Source: a virus
Strand: one strand, 5' to 3'
Length of the DNA stretch: 47,400 nucleotides
IMG/VR virus record: IMGVR_UViG_3300046727_000402
Location: 1-47,400 of that record
Positions 33,271 through 40,633 of this stretch are shown piece by piece. A program made the position numbers and the translations under genes. A model generated the notes under the pieces. It saw only the letters and a list, made by a program, of their open reading frames with translations. It was not told the origin of the DNA and did no database searches. Position 1 is the first letter of the stretch; every line of letters begins with the position of its first letter.

Positions 33271-33555
33271 ATGAGCCTCTCCCTTGTCGCCTGGATTGGG
33301 CTATTCCTCGCCCTCTGGATCTTATGGGATATTTCTCGTGTTACGCGCAACCAGTCGGTTCTACACCGCGAGCTTTGGGAACGTTTCGGTAGAGGGATAG
33401 CCGGCTGTTACAATGAAACTAGGACACTACCTAACGCCTGCATTAGAGTAGTAGGTGGATACCAAGCCAGATCAGGAGTGGAAGGACGGCGATCCAGGCA
33501 AGTCCGGCGAACATGCCGAGCAGAAGGCCCGCGATGCCTCCACACAAGAGAATGA
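33271..33555 (+). CDS. Small putative membrane protein, 3' end antisense to a minus-strand gene
   Basis: 94 residues. The first 40 are convincing: one transmembrane helix (LSLVAWIGLFLALWILWDI) followed by a charged helix. The last ~37 residues are Arg-rich and lie over the opposite-strand gene 33443-33679, so the true product may be altered there. It sits beyond the late operon's hairpins, so it may be separately transcribed. Confidence 0.45.
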   Translation: MSLSLVAWIGLFLALWILWDISRVTRNQSVLHRELWERFGRGIAGCYNETRTLPNACIRVVGGYQARSGVEGRRSRQVRRTCRAEGPRCLHTRE

Positions 33556-33679
33556 GAATGGCACCAATGAGTCCGCCTGCCGGTGCCAGAGTAATGGCGA
33601 ATCCCCAGACTGTAATACAGACGAGGAATCCTGTTAGCTTCCCCATGCGGACATTGGCACCTTCCAGCCAGTCTCGCAT
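33443..33679 (-). CDS. Small polytopic membrane protein
   Basis: 78 residues with two or three hydrophobic helices (TGFLVCITVWGFAITLAP; GLIGAILILLCGGIAGLLLG; LAWIAVLPLLIWLGIHLLL). Its ATG overlaps the previous stop (TAATG). It is the last gene of the long minus-strand operon. Such tiny membrane proteins may act as holins or as inhibitors of host functions; nothing decides between these. Confidence 0.7.
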   Translation of the reverse strand: MRDWLEGANVRMGKLTGFLVCITVWGFAITLAPAGGLIGAILILLCGGIAGLLLGMFAGLAWIAVLPLLIWLGIHLLL

Positions 33680-33786
33680 TAGCGACGTCCCGCGCGCTGC
33701 ATGAGCCAGAGAAGCGCGCAGACACCGCAGCCGACGAGGAAGCCTTGGAGAAAGCCACGTGTAATGAGGTGCAGGAGATCATTCAT
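33679..33786 (-). CDS. Tiny membrane protein
   Basis: 35 residues with one hydrophobic helix (GFLQGFLVGCGVCALLWLM) and a basic C-terminus (QRAGRR). The stop overlaps the next ATG. The coupling on the downstream side and the clean membrane-protein profile support it despite its length. Confidence 0.6.
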   Translation of the reverse strand: MNDLLHLITRGFLQGFLVGCGVCALLWLMQRAGRR

Positions 33787-33788
33787 GC

Positions 33789-34181
33789 TCAGGTCTCCCT
33801 CGCCGGTTCGTCCGGCTCAAATCGTCCCAGGACATCGCTCTGTCGAATCACGTAGAGCCCTGGCTCCGGCGTGGCGCTCTCGGCGCGCTTGCGCACCAGC
33901 ACCCAGTCGCCGGGCGCGAGGTCGCAGGGATGGACGAGGCCCTGGGAGGTATGCGTCAGCGCATTGGTTTCATCCGTATGCACGGAGAAGCGTAATCCAT
34001 GATGGCGCTCGCAGTCCTCGTCGTCGCACGGCTCCGGCGCGCCGACGCTGACGATCTCCCACTGCAGCTCGGCGAGCTTATCCCGCGCGGCCTCCGGGAT
34101 GACGATGGCCGACCCGCGATAGCGTTCGTCGGTGTGTATCTTGCGGATAAAGGCGAGGCCCGGCGCTGGCGTGGGGTTCAT
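33789..34181 (-). CDS. GroES-like (Cpn10-fold) protein
   Basis: 130 residues from the ATG at 34181, which overlaps the FkbM-like gene's stop. The order GLAFIRKIHTDERYRGSAIVIPEAARDK, LQWEIVSVGAPEP, a 30-residue insert with Cys and His (PCDDEDCERHH), LAPGDWVLVRKR and GLYVIRQSDVLGRFE follows GroES strand by strand: the PE-AR segment corresponds to the mobile-loop region, GD-VLV to the conserved turn and the final YVI-x-SDVLG strand to the C-terminus. The insert is unusual. It may replace or modulate host GroES in capsid protein folding. Confidence 0.7.
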   Translation of the reverse strand: MNPTPAPGLAFIRKIHTDERYRGSAIVIPEAARDKLAELQWEIVSVGAPEPCDDEDCERHHGLRFSVHTDETNALTHTSQGLVHPCDLAPGDWVLVRKRAESATPEPGLYVIRQSDVLGRFEPDEPARET

Positions 34182-34915
34182 GCGCGCTCCGCAAATAACC
34201 AATCATCGGCCCAGTCGATCCCTGTATTGAACGTCTGCACGCTATAGCCCTGCGCCAGGAGCAGCGTAAACACGGTGTCTTTTGTCGCGGTCTCAGGCCC
34301 CAGGAAGTCGTGGCAGCTCACGATAATGCGTTTGACCTGGCACAGGCCGTCGCCGATATGCTGGAGCAGCGCGAGTTCGCCGCCCTCGATGTTGATTTTG
34401 AGCAGATCAATCTTTTCAAGATCATATTGCGCACGGAAGTCTTGCCAGCGCACGGTGGGCAATCGGATCTGCCCGTCTCGTCGGTGGCCGGCGCCGATGT
34501 AATGCGCCCCCATCTTCAATGGTAACCACGGCTGCGACGAGACGGCCCAGGGCGAGGCCATCGCGGCATAGGGCAGCCGGTGCATCGTGAGCGCCAAGCA
34601 CTCGAAGACGGCCGGCTGCACCTCCACGCCGAGGTAGCGGAGGAGCATGTTCGGAACCTGTCGATAGAGCCACACCGCCTCTTCGCCATAGCCCGCGCCG
34701 AAGTCTACCACGGTGTCGCCGGCTCGTGGCCGATACTTGGCGAAGTAAATGTTCCGGCAGAGCCAATCGATACGCGACGGTGGCATGTAGTGCGCACGAT
34801 CCGTGACGTAGATCCGCTGGCCGGCGTACTCGTAGTAGAGTCGGCGCACGGTGGGATCGTGGCGGACGGCGACGTACTGCGCCAGCCGGTGCGGCAGCCG
34901 GTTGAGGAGGCTCAT
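34178..34915 (-). CDS. FkbM-family-like methyltransferase
   Basis: 245 residues from the ATG at 34915 (GGAGG-like sequence absent, but ATGA coupling to the gene ahead). GDTVVDFGAGYGEEAVWLYRQV is SAM motif I; YLGVEVQPAVFECL provides the acidic residue after strand 2; KIDLLKINIEGGELALLQHIG is the typical FkbM KID-x-EG segment; IIVSCHDF follows. Family members methylate sugar or polyketide hydroxyls. Why it is on the early strand is unknown. Confidence 0.85.
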   Translation of the reverse strand: MSLLNRLPHRLAQYVAVRHDPTVRRLYYEYAGQRIYVTDRAHYMPPSRIDWLCRNIYFAKYRPRAGDTVVDFGAGYGEEAVWLYRQVPNMLLRYLGVEVQPAVFECLALTMHRLPYAAMASPWAVSSQPWLPLKMGAHYIGAGHRRDGQIRLPTVRWQDFRAQYDLEKIDLLKINIEGGELALLQHIGDGLCQVKRIIVSCHDFLGPETATKDTVFTLLLAQGYSVQTFNTGIDWADDWLFAERA

Positions 34916-35034
34916 CGCCGGTGCTTCGGGTCGGTGAACATGAGGATGATCGCGACGATCACGACCGCGAGAATGCCGGTGGCGCCCATCGCGATCGCGA
35001 TGGCGTGACGATGGGTGGTGATCCATTCCATCAT
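34912..35034 (-). CDS. Tiny membrane protein
   Basis: 40 residues with one hydrophobic helix (GATGILAVVIVAIILMF) flanked by His-rich N-terminal and basic C-terminal ends. Its ATGATG start overlaps the upstream stop, and its stop overlaps the next ATG. A longer reading through this region in the FkbM frame is a His/Arg-rich artefact. Confidence 0.65.
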   Translation of the reverse strand: MMEWITTHRHAIAIAMGATGILAVVIVAIILMFTDPKHRR

Positions 35035-35246
35035 GGCTTCACCCGGACAATCGTGAGATGGAATGCGCTGCCGTCTTTGAGACTCACCAGCACTTGCTTC
35101 GTCTTGTCGCTTTCGAACGGTATGTGCTTGTGGTCAGCGATCTCAACACCGCTGGTGAGTGCGCCGATAGGATCATCGGCGTCAGCGTCGCGCCAGATCT
35201 CAAGCATCGTGGCCAGGGCGCGGACGAACTGCGAGGTGGTTGCCAT
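35031..35246 (-). CDS. Small hypothetical protein under promoter B
   Basis: 71 residues from ATG at 35246. This start lies six bases after the -10 of promoter B, so the mRNA would be leaderless; a farther ATG at 35264 lies within the promoter and cannot be used from it. A helical N-terminal half (QFVRALATMLEIWRDADADD) precedes a beta-rich C-terminal half. No family recognised. Confidence 0.7.
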   Translation of the reverse strand: MATTSQFVRALATMLEIWRDADADDPIGALTSGVEIADHKHIPFESDKTKQVLVSLKDGSAFHLTIVRVKP

Positions 35247-35252
35247 GGCCAG

Positions 35253-35281
35253 AGTATAACCCAACGCTAGGTTATTGTCAA
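35253..35281 (-). promoter_or_regulatory. Promoter with 16-bp operator (site B)
   Basis: On the minus strand TTGACA (35276-35281) and TATACT (35253-35258) are 17 bases apart: close to the ideal sigma-70 promoter. Between them AACCTAGCGTTGGGTT is a 6-4-6 palindrome with one mismatch. It overlaps the 3' end of rusA and drives the genes 35246 down to 33443. A protein on this operator would block RNA polymerase. Confidence 0.8.
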
Positions 35282-35650
35282 GGGAAGGTTTTTGGCTTCG
35301 AAGACCGTCACGTCCACGCGGGGGATCGGATCGCCGTCGATGCGCATCGCATGAATCGCCACGATTTGCGCGTCTGAGTCATAGGCCGCGCCTTGGAGGG
35401 CATCGAGTAAAATACTGACGCGTTTATCGAGGTCGCCGGATTTCCGTCCCCGGAACCACTGGATCGTCACCTCAACGTCAGCCGGTACCGCGATCGGTCG
35501 GATGCCCGCAGCACGGGCGCGAAGATAGACCTCCTGCTTATACGCCCGTGCTTCGTTAGAGAGGTGCATATGCGTGCCCGCGCGGCGCCACCAGCGATTC
35601 GAACTTGGCGGAATGGGCAACGTTAGCGTGTACAATCGCCGGGAGCTCAC
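35267..35650 (-). CDS. rusA: RusA-type Holliday junction resolvase
   Basis: 127 residues from a GTG that overlaps the upstream stop. PIPPSSNRWWRR, ARAYKQEVYLRARAAG, then GDLDKRVSILLDALQG with the paired acidic residues and YDSDAQIVAIHAMRI, give the complete RusA signature (metal-binding Asp residues in DLDK, LLD and DSD). RusA cuts four-way DNA junctions formed in recombination and is common in phage early regions. Promoter B is embedded in its last codons. Confidence 0.93.
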   Translation of the reverse strand: MSSRRLYTLTLPIPPSSNRWWRRAGTHMHLSNEARAYKQEVYLRARAAGIRPIAVPADVEVTIQWFRGRKSGDLDKRVSILLDALQGAAYDSDAQIVAIHAMRIDGDPIPRVDVTVFEAKNLPLTIT

Positions 35651-35817
35651 GGCTCCTGCTCCAGCTTCGCCAGCTCGGCGGTGAGCCAGTAATGCTGCTC
35701 GTATGCTTCATCTTGTCGCCCATCCGCATAGTCAGGCGTGGCGCCGTACCAGCCCTCTTTTCTCGCCTTATCCAGCCGCTCCACCAGCCGCGCGAGCAGG
35801 GCACGCTCGGGGGTCAT
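35647..35817 (-). CDS. Small hypothetical protein
   Basis: 56 residues from ATG at 35817. It is charged and helical with two aromatic segments (GWYGATPDYADGRQDEAYEQ; HYWLTAELAKLEQ). The stop overlaps the rusA GTG (GTGA). No function recognised. Confidence 0.65.
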   Translation of the reverse strand: MTPERALLARLVERLDKARKEGWYGATPDYADGRQDEAYEQHYWLTAELAKLEQEP

Positions 35818-35845
35818 GGCGTCGCTCCCGCCGCGGGGCGGGGTG

Positions 35846-36040
35846 TCAGCGAGCACGAGGCGCCTCCCGGGTATCGGATGCACGGGGCCCCGCGCACCGC
35901 GCCTGCACGTAGGCCTCAAGTGCGTCATTCAGGGTGCGGGCGTCGCCCTTCGGCTGTCCGACGCCCGCACGCCAGGCGCCGATCGCCACGTCCAGTCGTT
36001 CGCGCGCTTCGTCGACGCGCTCCGCCTCGTTACTGGCCAT
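35846..36040 (-). CDS. Small hypothetical protein
   Basis: 64 residues from ATG at 36040. Charged helix DEARERLDVAIGAWRAG and RTLNDALEAYVQAR, then a basic tail. It overlaps the preceding gene by 11 bases. The first 76 codons of the longer open frame are Arg/Pro-rich and spurious. Confidence 0.6.
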   Translation of the reverse strand: MASNEAERVDEARERLDVAIGAWRAGVGQPKGDARTLNDALEAYVQARCAGPRASDTREAPRAR

Positions 36041-36389
36041 CGGTCGGCGCCTCGGGGCGGGAGGCCAGATTTCGAATGGTTTGGGCGGCAGCCTGGAACG
36101 CCCTCGTTTGCGCTGGCCCTTCCGGCAAGCAGATCCCGTCCGTACACCAGACGCATTCCAGCCGCTCGACGGCCTTGGCGGCTTCCTCGAAGGCCGCCGT
36201 TCGCGCCTCCCGCGCACCCCCGGCTTCCGCCGCGGGACTGGCGGCGGCCGCCAAGGCCGAGAACGCATCCTCGACGATCTTGCCGTGGGCTGCGACGATG
36301 GACTCGGGCAGATCCAAACGCAGCGCGTTTAGGCTACGCCGTGCGAGGTTCACAGCCTCTTGCGCCGGTCCCGGCGTGCTAGGCGTCAT
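36030..36389 (-). CDS. Hypothetical helical protein
   Basis: 119 residues, Ala/Glu-rich and helical, with CVWCTDGICLPEG (residues ~79-91) as a three-cysteine segment that could bind metal. It overlaps its neighbours on both sides by about 11 bases, consistent with the compact early operon. No family recognised. Confidence 0.65.
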   Translation of the reverse strand: MTPSTPGPAQEAVNLARRSLNALRLDLPESIVAAHGKIVEDAFSALAAAASPAAEAGGAREARTAAFEEAAKAVERLECVWCTDGICLPEGPAQTRAFQAAAQTIRNLASRPEAPTDGQ

Positions 36390-36786
36390 GGAGGGCCTCC
36401 GAGATGAGCGCCAGCAAGGCGGCCCGACGCTCTGCCGAAATCGTATTGCGCCGTTGGTTCAGATAGGGCTGCATCCGGCGTAACTCACCCTGAGCGCGAT
36501 AGTGGCCGCACGGCTCGGTGTAGACACAGTGTCCAACCTGCCGGAGCGTCACGCGACCGCCGCAGTGTCGGCAGTAGCCGAGCGCGCGCAAATCGCCTTC
36601 GTCCGAGGCTTCGAGCAGGAAGCGATCTGCCCACATACGCTGCTCGTCAGTAGAGGCCTCCGGGAATTTCTTCTTCGCGAGCTCCACCAGCGGCTCAACC
36701 CATTCCTCCCAAGCCGGCGTTCCGAAGTCGGCCGGCCGTACCGGTGCAAGCTTGCGCTCCCGTGCCCCTCCGGGCGTGGCGGTCAT
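36379..36786 (-). CDS. Putative zinc-binding protein
   Basis: 135 residues. A central motif CRHCGGRVTLRQVGHCVYTEPCGH (about 72-95) has four cysteines and histidines in a zinc-ribbon spacing. The N-terminal half contains a helical acidic domain with WADRFLLEASDEGD; the C-terminal half is basic (RRMQPYLNQRRN). Small zinc proteins in early phage operons often bind nucleic acid or host regulators. Function unknown. Confidence 0.7.
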   Translation of the reverse strand: MTATPGGARERKLAPVRPADFGTPAWEEWVEPLVELAKKKFPEASTDEQRMWADRFLLEASDEGDLRALGYCRHCGGRVTLRQVGHCVYTEPCGHYRAQGELRRMQPYLNQRRNTISAERRAALLALISEALHDA

Positions 36787-37667
36787 GCGGTCCCCCGCGA
36801 GGCCGCAGAACCCACCGCGATCATCTCGTCCAACAACCGGAACGCCGACTCCTGTAACGCGGCAACGGTGGGGGCGAGCTTTTTACCCGCGGCAGCCCTC
36901 GCGGCAGCCCACGCGGCAGCCCACGCGGCATCCTCCGCGGCAGCCCACGCAGCAGCCCTCGCGGCAGCCCTCGCGGCATCCCCCGCGGCAGCCCTCGCGG
37001 CAGCCCACGCAGCAGCCCTCGCGGCATCCCCCGCGGCAGCCCTCGCGGCATCCCACGCGGCAGCCCACGCGGCATCCCACGCGGCATCCTCCGCGGCAGC
37101 CCACGCGGCACCCCCCGCGGCATCCCCCGCGGTAGCCCCCGCGGCAGCCCTCGCGGCATCCCACGCGGCAGCCCACGCAGCAGCCCTCGCGGCATCCCAC
37201 GCGGCAGCCCTCGCGGCATCCCCCGCGGCAGCCGCGTCCTTCCGCGCGCGGTCCAGCGTTGGTTGCGCGGCGATCGCCGTCGTTGCATCCACGATGCGCG
37301 CCAGTGATTCGAGCGCTTGCGCCTGCTCAGTGAGCCCGGCCAGCCGCAGCCACGCCGGGGTCTGTACCCTTGCCAGCCAGTCGGTGGCCATCCAGGCGCG
37401 CGTCTCGTCGTCGTCGGCGCCGGTGTTGGTCCCGATCAGCCGCGGCGCGTAGTCTTTGAGCCGCTGCCGGGTATCGTCGTCGAGCGCATCATTCCACGCC
37501 CGACCGAAGGCGGCGAGCACCGGAGAAACGCATTTCGGGTGGTCGCTCCACGGCTCCTTGGCCATGTAGCTAACCAGCTCTAGTAGGCACGCGCCCTGCT
37601 CGAAGCTCCGGTGCGCGCCGCTGTCGAGTCGTACCGCGCTTAGGTCCAACACTGCGTGCTCCGTCAT
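36783..37667 (-). CDS. Protein with long Ala/Trp-rich repeat helix
   Basis: 294 residues from ATG at 37667. Residues ~1-145 are an ordinary domain ([25 protein letters not shown] ... [22 protein letters not shown]). Residues ~150-265 consist of AAW/AAR/DAAR units such as [15 protein letters not shown] that should form one long helix with Trp and Arg on repeated faces. The last 25 residues are ordinary again. Proteins of this repeat type occur in phages of many hosts; role unknown. Confidence 0.8.
   Translation of the reverse strand: MTEHAVLDLSAVRLDSGAHRSFEQGACLLELVSYMAKEPWSDHPKCVSPVLAAFGRAWNDALDDDTRQRLKDYAPRLIGTNTGADDDETRAWMATDWLARVQTPAWLRLAGLTEQAQALESLARIVDATTAIAAQPTLDRARKDAAAAGDAARAAAWDAARAAAWAAAWDAARAAAGATAGDAAGGAAWAAAEDAAWDAAWAAAWDAARAAAGDAARAAAWAAARAAAGDAARAAARAAAWAAAEDAAWAAAWAAARAAAGKKLAPTVAALQESAFRLLDEMIAVGSAASRGTA
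36892..37240. repeat. Degenerate tandem repeat encoding Ala/Trp/Arg helix
   Basis: About 350 bases built from 12- and 15-base units with gcggcagcc, gcggcatcc and ccacgcggca variants. Because the repeat period is a multiple of three and stop-free, all reading frames stay open here, which produces several spurious overlapping frames. Such sequence is prone to slippage, and unit number may vary between phage isolates. Confidence 0.85.
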
Positions 37668-37725
37668 CCGTCCTCCGGGGTGGCGCCGCGGGCGGCGCGC
37701 TGTGGGTTTCTGTGGGAGAGCGCCA

Positions 37726-38703
37726 TCAAAAGGGAAGATCGTCGGCCAGATCGCCGGGCTCATACGCGCCTGGCATGCCCGGACCGGCCGCCTGCGGCGC
37801 TCGCGGCGCCTGCGGCGCCTGCGATCGGACCGTGCGTTGCGCCAGGATCTTCTGGAGGCGCCCCATCGCTTCCGCGAGCGTGTGTGCGGTCGCCTGGCCG
37901 AGTGTCATGAGCCACGTCTGCCGCTCCTCCGGCGTGAACACCGGGCCGCCGCCATAGGGATCGTCGCTGGCTAACAGGGCGCGGAACTGGGCGATCTGCT
38001 GGTCGGACGGCGGCTCCGACGGTATCGCGCTCGGGGTCTGCGGCGCCGGCGCGGTGAGCGGCGCCGCGACGCTCGGCGTCTGTAAATGCTCTTTATTCGC
38101 TTCGATAAAGAGCGTGGCGGTGGCGGCCACGAGGGCCGTATCGCCGAACTTCCCGAGTGTCTCCCAGCTCCGGCGTGCGATCTCCACGCAGCGAGCATAG
38201 CGCGCTTCCAGCGCGGCCCACTCGTCCATCACCGGCTTGGGCTGCATCATGGCGTCGCTGGCCATCTCTTTCCAGACTTGCGTGGTGCTCACTGGGAGAA
38301 GAGGGGAGGGCGCGTTTTGATTCTGGGCGTTGGTATGCATACGCCCGCTTTGCGGCGTGGTCTCGCTGAGGCGGGAGAGATAGATGACGCGTTTGCGGCC
38401 TTCTTCCCGTTTGACGATCTGGACCTTCCCGTCATACTTCCAGCGGTAGCGCGGCAGGCCGCGTTCTTCGCCCTGCTGCTCCGCAAGACCCAGCATGAGC
38501 GGGCCCGTGGGCAGCTGGTATTCGTCGGCATAGACGCGACCCTCGCCGATCCCGTCCCACGTGCCTTTGAATCCCCATTGGGCCGACATCATCTTGCCCG
38601 GCTCGTTCGGATTGGGCTTTTCGGGATAGTAGTCGAGGAACTTCACCGTGCCGATGAGCGGAATGTTCACTTGGAGTTTGATCGTCGTCGTTGGTCCTGC
38701 CAT
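37726..38703 (-). CDS. SSB-like protein with acidic C-terminal tip
   Basis: 325 residues; AAGGAG lies ten bases before the ATG. The last residues, PGDLADDLPF, match the acidic peptide that ends bacterial single-stranded DNA-binding proteins (DDIPF) and recruits partner enzymes. The N-terminal ~110 residues are beta-rich (TIKLQVNIPLIGTVKFLDYYP; KYDGKVQIVKRE), compatible with an OB fold. The middle is disordered and Pro/Ala-rich. A replication or recombination role with RusA is likely but not shown by fold. Confidence 0.6.
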   Translation of the reverse strand: MAGPTTTIKLQVNIPLIGTVKFLDYYPEKPNPNEPGKMMSAQWGFKGTWDGIGEGRVYADEYQLPTGPLMLGLAEQQGEERGLPRYRWKYDGKVQIVKREEGRKRVIYLSRLSETTPQSGRMHTNAQNQNAPSPLLPVSTTQVWKEMASDAMMQPKPVMDEWAALEARYARCVEIARRSWETLGKFGDTALVAATATLFIEANKEHLQTPSVAAPLTAPAPQTPSAIPSEPPSDQQIAQFRALLASDDPYGGGPVFTPEERQTWLMTLGQATAHTLAEAMGRLQKILAQRTVRSQAPQAPRAPQAAGPGMPGAYEPGDLADDLPF

Positions 38704-38755
38704 GGGGGTACCACTCCTTCCGTGATGGGGGCCGCGCGGCGCGGCGCAGGGCTAC

Positions 38756-39238
38756 TCAGGATGATTGATCCATTTTGTGTAGATGTTCGAAGTACTCTGG
38801 TGTGCCGTAGATATTCTGGGTCGCGCTGTTTCCTCGCTCGTACGCATCGCGGGCGGCGCCGAGATCGTCGGCGAGGGTGACGCGGGGGACGAGGTAGAGG
38901 TAGTACGCATCCAAGGGGGCTTCATTGCGGACGACGTGTTCCTCCACCGTGATGCCGGGGCTGACGGCGGAGAGGCCGGTAGCGTGGAAGGCGGCGACGG
39001 CGAGGGCGCGGAGGGTGTCTTCCTCCTGGAGCACGGCGAGCTCGGCGTCGTCGAGAAGTTCTTCCAGATGCGTGAGTTGTTCCGGTGTGGCGCTGTCGGG
39101 CTCCTGGAGTTCCGCCTGAGTCATGCGGAGGAGGCCGCGCGCCACGGCGAGGCGGCGTCTCGCCTCATGCACGATTCTTGTCTGACTCCCGAGCGTGACC
39201 GGCTCGATGCGCGGCGGTGCGTAAGGCTGGGTCGTCAT
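38756..39238 (-). CDS. Hypothetical protein with coiled-coil N-terminal half
   Basis: 160 residues. Residues ~20-90 form a long charged helix (HEARRRLAVARGLLRMTQAEL ... HLEELLDDAELAVLQEED); the C-terminal part is mixed with YYLYLVPRVTLADDLGAAR. GGAG stands seven bases ahead of the ATG. No family recognised. Confidence 0.7.
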   Translation of the reverse strand: MTTQPYAPPRIEPVTLGSQTRIVHEARRRLAVARGLLRMTQAELQEPDSATPEQLTHLEELLDDAELAVLQEEDTLRALAVAAFHATGLSAVSPGITVEEHVVRNEAPLDAYYLYLVPRVTLADDLGAARDAYERGNSATQNIYGTPEYFEHLHKMDQSS

Positions 39239-39239
39239 G

Positions 39240-39404
39240 TTAGGATCTCCGGGGCCGGCGGATACGGCCGGCGGGGTGGGCCCAGTCGGTGGGCCGCGGC
39301 CATTTGGCGAAATGTCGATACAGTCGCCACAGCGTCTGCCACAGCGTCGGGGCCACGGCGCTGCCGATGGCGAGAAGACAGAGGAACATGATCGCCGAGG
39401 TCAT
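39240..39404 (-). CDS. Small membrane protein
   Basis: 54 residues with an N-terminal hydrophobic helix (IMFLCLLAIGSAVAPTLW) and a basic C-terminal region ending PAGRIRRPRRS. It lies two bases ahead of the following gene and overlaps the one before it by four. Function unknown. Confidence 0.6.
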   Translation of the reverse strand: MTSAIMFLCLLAIGSAVAPTLWQTLWRLYRHFAKWPRPTDWAHPAGRIRRPRRS

Positions 39405-39544
39405 GGCCGTTTCTTCCTGGCGAGGTCTTTATGCCCCTGACAAAAGCATTCCCCGATCCCGTTCGTCCAGATCCCAGGATGCGGGCAGGTAAAGACGACG
39501 TGCCCGTTCATGGTGATCGGATTCGCGCTGCATTGCCAGCTCAT
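39401..39544 (-). CDS. Tiny cysteine-containing protein
   Basis: 47 residues from ATG at 39544. CSAN ... FTCPHPGIW ... GECFCQGH contains four cysteines and two histidines in a zinc-binding-like layout, with a basic end (ARKKRP). ATGA coupling on both sides supports it. Confidence 0.6.
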   Translation of the reverse strand: MSWQCSANPITMNGHVVFTCPHPGIWTNGIGECFCQGHKDLARKKRP

Positions 39545-39825
39545 GGGAGACTCCGTCGCGGCGCGTCCGACCTCGGCGCGTCCTGCACCAGGGCCAAGAG
39601 CCGTGCTTCGGCCTGGTGCTGCTGCTGGCGGGCGTCGGCCATCTGGTCTGAGCGGGTGCCACAGGCGTCGCCGAGCTGCCAGAGACGGGTGGCATCGGCC
39701 CACTGCTGGAGCGCCTCGCCGAGCATGGCCTGGTGCTGCCGGAGCGCGGCCCGGCGTGCGGCGTGCCGGAGCCAGGGCCAGGGCCAGGGCCAGGCCAGGC
39801 CTGCGCCCGGGAGGAATCTACGCAT
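39541..39825 (-). CDS. Hypothetical helical protein with WP repeat
   Basis: 94 residues from ATG at 39825; ATG at 39837 is an alternative. The N-terminus has AWPWPWPWLRH, coded by a six-base tandem repeat; the rest is a Gln/Arg/Ala-rich helix (LRQHQAMLGEALQQWADATR; MADARQQQHQAEARLLALVQ). It may be membrane-anchored by the Trp-rich segment and extend as a coiled coil. Function unknown. Confidence 0.55.
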   Translation of the reverse strand: MRRFLPGAGLAWPWPWPWLRHAARRAALRQHQAMLGEALQQWADATRLWQLGDACGTRSDQMADARQQQHQAEARLLALVQDAPRSDAPRRSLP

Positions 39826-40054
39826 CGTCACAGCCATAGACGGTGGGGCCATCGGGATCAAACTCGCCCGGACCAGCACGCCGCAGTCCGACCGCAGGGG
39901 CGAAGGCCCAGTGCTCCCATGCCGCCTGATCCTCACAGCGGAGCCGTGGGGCGCGCCCCGACGCGGCCGGGATACGGTGCTGCCACTGCCCGGAAGGGGA
40001 CCGCTCGGGCTGATCGCCCAGACGACACATGAAACATCCGGTGGTCGGTGTCAT
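39818..40054 (-). CDS. Hypothetical small protein
   Basis: 78 residues with CFMC near the N-terminus and single Cys residues at ~40 and 75 (RCEDQAAWEHW; VYGCDDA), which might bind metal. It is coupled to the preceding gene. No family recognised. Confidence 0.55.
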   Translation of the reverse strand: MTPTTGCFMCRLGDQPERSPSGQWQHRIPAASGRAPRLRCEDQAAWEHWAFAPAVGLRRAGPGEFDPDGPTVYGCDDA

Positions 40055-40251
40055 GGCGCCTTCGCCTTTCGGGCAAAGAACTCGGGCGCGTGGGCGATGA
40101 TCTGGGCGCAGTCTTCGTCACACGCGGCCTGAATGGTACAGCGGCCGGTCCCGGCGGCGACCTGCACGGCGCCGAGCCAGACGGGCCAATCGCCATGGAG
40201 ATCGCAGTCGGGGTTTGCCGGCTGGTCGAGATAACAGTGGCATCGGATCAT
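40051..40251 (-). CDS. Small Cys/His-rich protein
   Basis: 66 residues with a good AAGGAGAG site before the ATG. CHC at residues 4-6, then CDLHGDW, CTIQAACDEDC and IIAHAPEFF. Five or more cysteines and two histidines suggest a zinc-stabilised fold. Function unknown. Confidence 0.6.
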   Translation of the reverse strand: MIRCHCYLDQPANPDCDLHGDWPVWLGAVQVAAGTGRCTIQAACDEDCAQIIAHAPEFFARKAKAP

Positions 40252-40547
40252 GATGTCTCTCCTTCCGCTTTCGCGCAGGCGGCGCGGGCCATGGTGAGGC
40301 AGCGCGTCCCGCCAGGCGTTGCCGTGGCAAACGGGATCGTCTCGACATAGGCGAGCAGGGCATTGAGTGCATTCAGGAGTTCGGGCGCCGCCGCGATGAG
40401 GCGGGCGTTGGCGTCAAACTCGGCATCGGTGCGATCTTCGAGATGCACTTCGGCTAGTAGGTCATCCGTGGCATCGCGAATCAGGAACACATCCACGGGA
40501 TCTATGGTCCATGGTCCGGGCGAGTAGTGCGTAGCGATGGTTGGCAT
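40248..40547 (-). CDS. Conserved small phage protein (ANARLIAAAPELL family)
   Basis: 99 residues. HYSPGPWTIDPVDVFLIRD, an acidic middle and FDANARLIAAAPELLNALNA belong to a very common small protein of phages and prophages. It is found in early regions and has no proven function. It is the first gene downstream of promoter C, with GGAG before its ATG. Confidence 0.85.
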   Translation of the reverse strand: MPTIATHYSPGPWTIDPVDVFLIRDATDDLLAEVHLEDRTDAEFDANARLIAAAPELLNALNALLAYVETIPFATATPGGTRCLTMARAACAKAEGETS

Positions 40548-40593
40548 GGCGTGGCTCCGGGATGAGGGCCGGTGGCATCACCGGCACGACCAG

Positions 40594-40622
40594 AAGCTAA
40601 CCCAACGGTGGGTTCTTGTCAA
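40594..40622 (-). promoter_or_regulatory. Promoter with 16-bp operator (site C)
   Basis: Minus-strand TTGACA (40617-40622) and TAGCTT (40594-40599) are 17 bases apart. The spacer and first -10 bases contain AACCCACCGTTGGGTT, a perfect 6-4-6 palindrome and the best version of the shared operator. It lies between two coding regions and would start transcription toward 40547. CTGGTC follows the -10, as CTGGCC does at site B, then GTG in the place of that site's ATG. Confidence 0.8.
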
Positions 40623-40633
40623 GCGGGGTTCTC

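Noticed and set aside
34916-35026. His/Arg-rich N-terminal extension of the FkbM-like protein
   Set aside because: Overlaps a clear 40-residue membrane protein in another frame, and the ATG at 34915 is coupled to that gene's stop.
36892-37240. CRISPR-like array
   Set aside because: The repeats are contiguous 12-15 base units without unique spacers.
36821-37288. Frame reading [10 protein letters not shown] repeats, and plus-strand Pro/Arg frames over the same stretch
   Set aside because: They arise from the stop-free tandem repeat; only the AAW frame continues into ordinary protein sequence on both sides.
39774-39800. Six-base tandem repeat coding WPWPWP
   Set aside because: Short and explained as part of a small coding gene; too brief to support a separate role.
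40462-40587. A 41-codon frame with GTG placed right after promoter C
   Set aside because: It is in a different frame from the conserved gene at 40547, has no protein-like pattern, and rests only on spacing that resembles promoter B.
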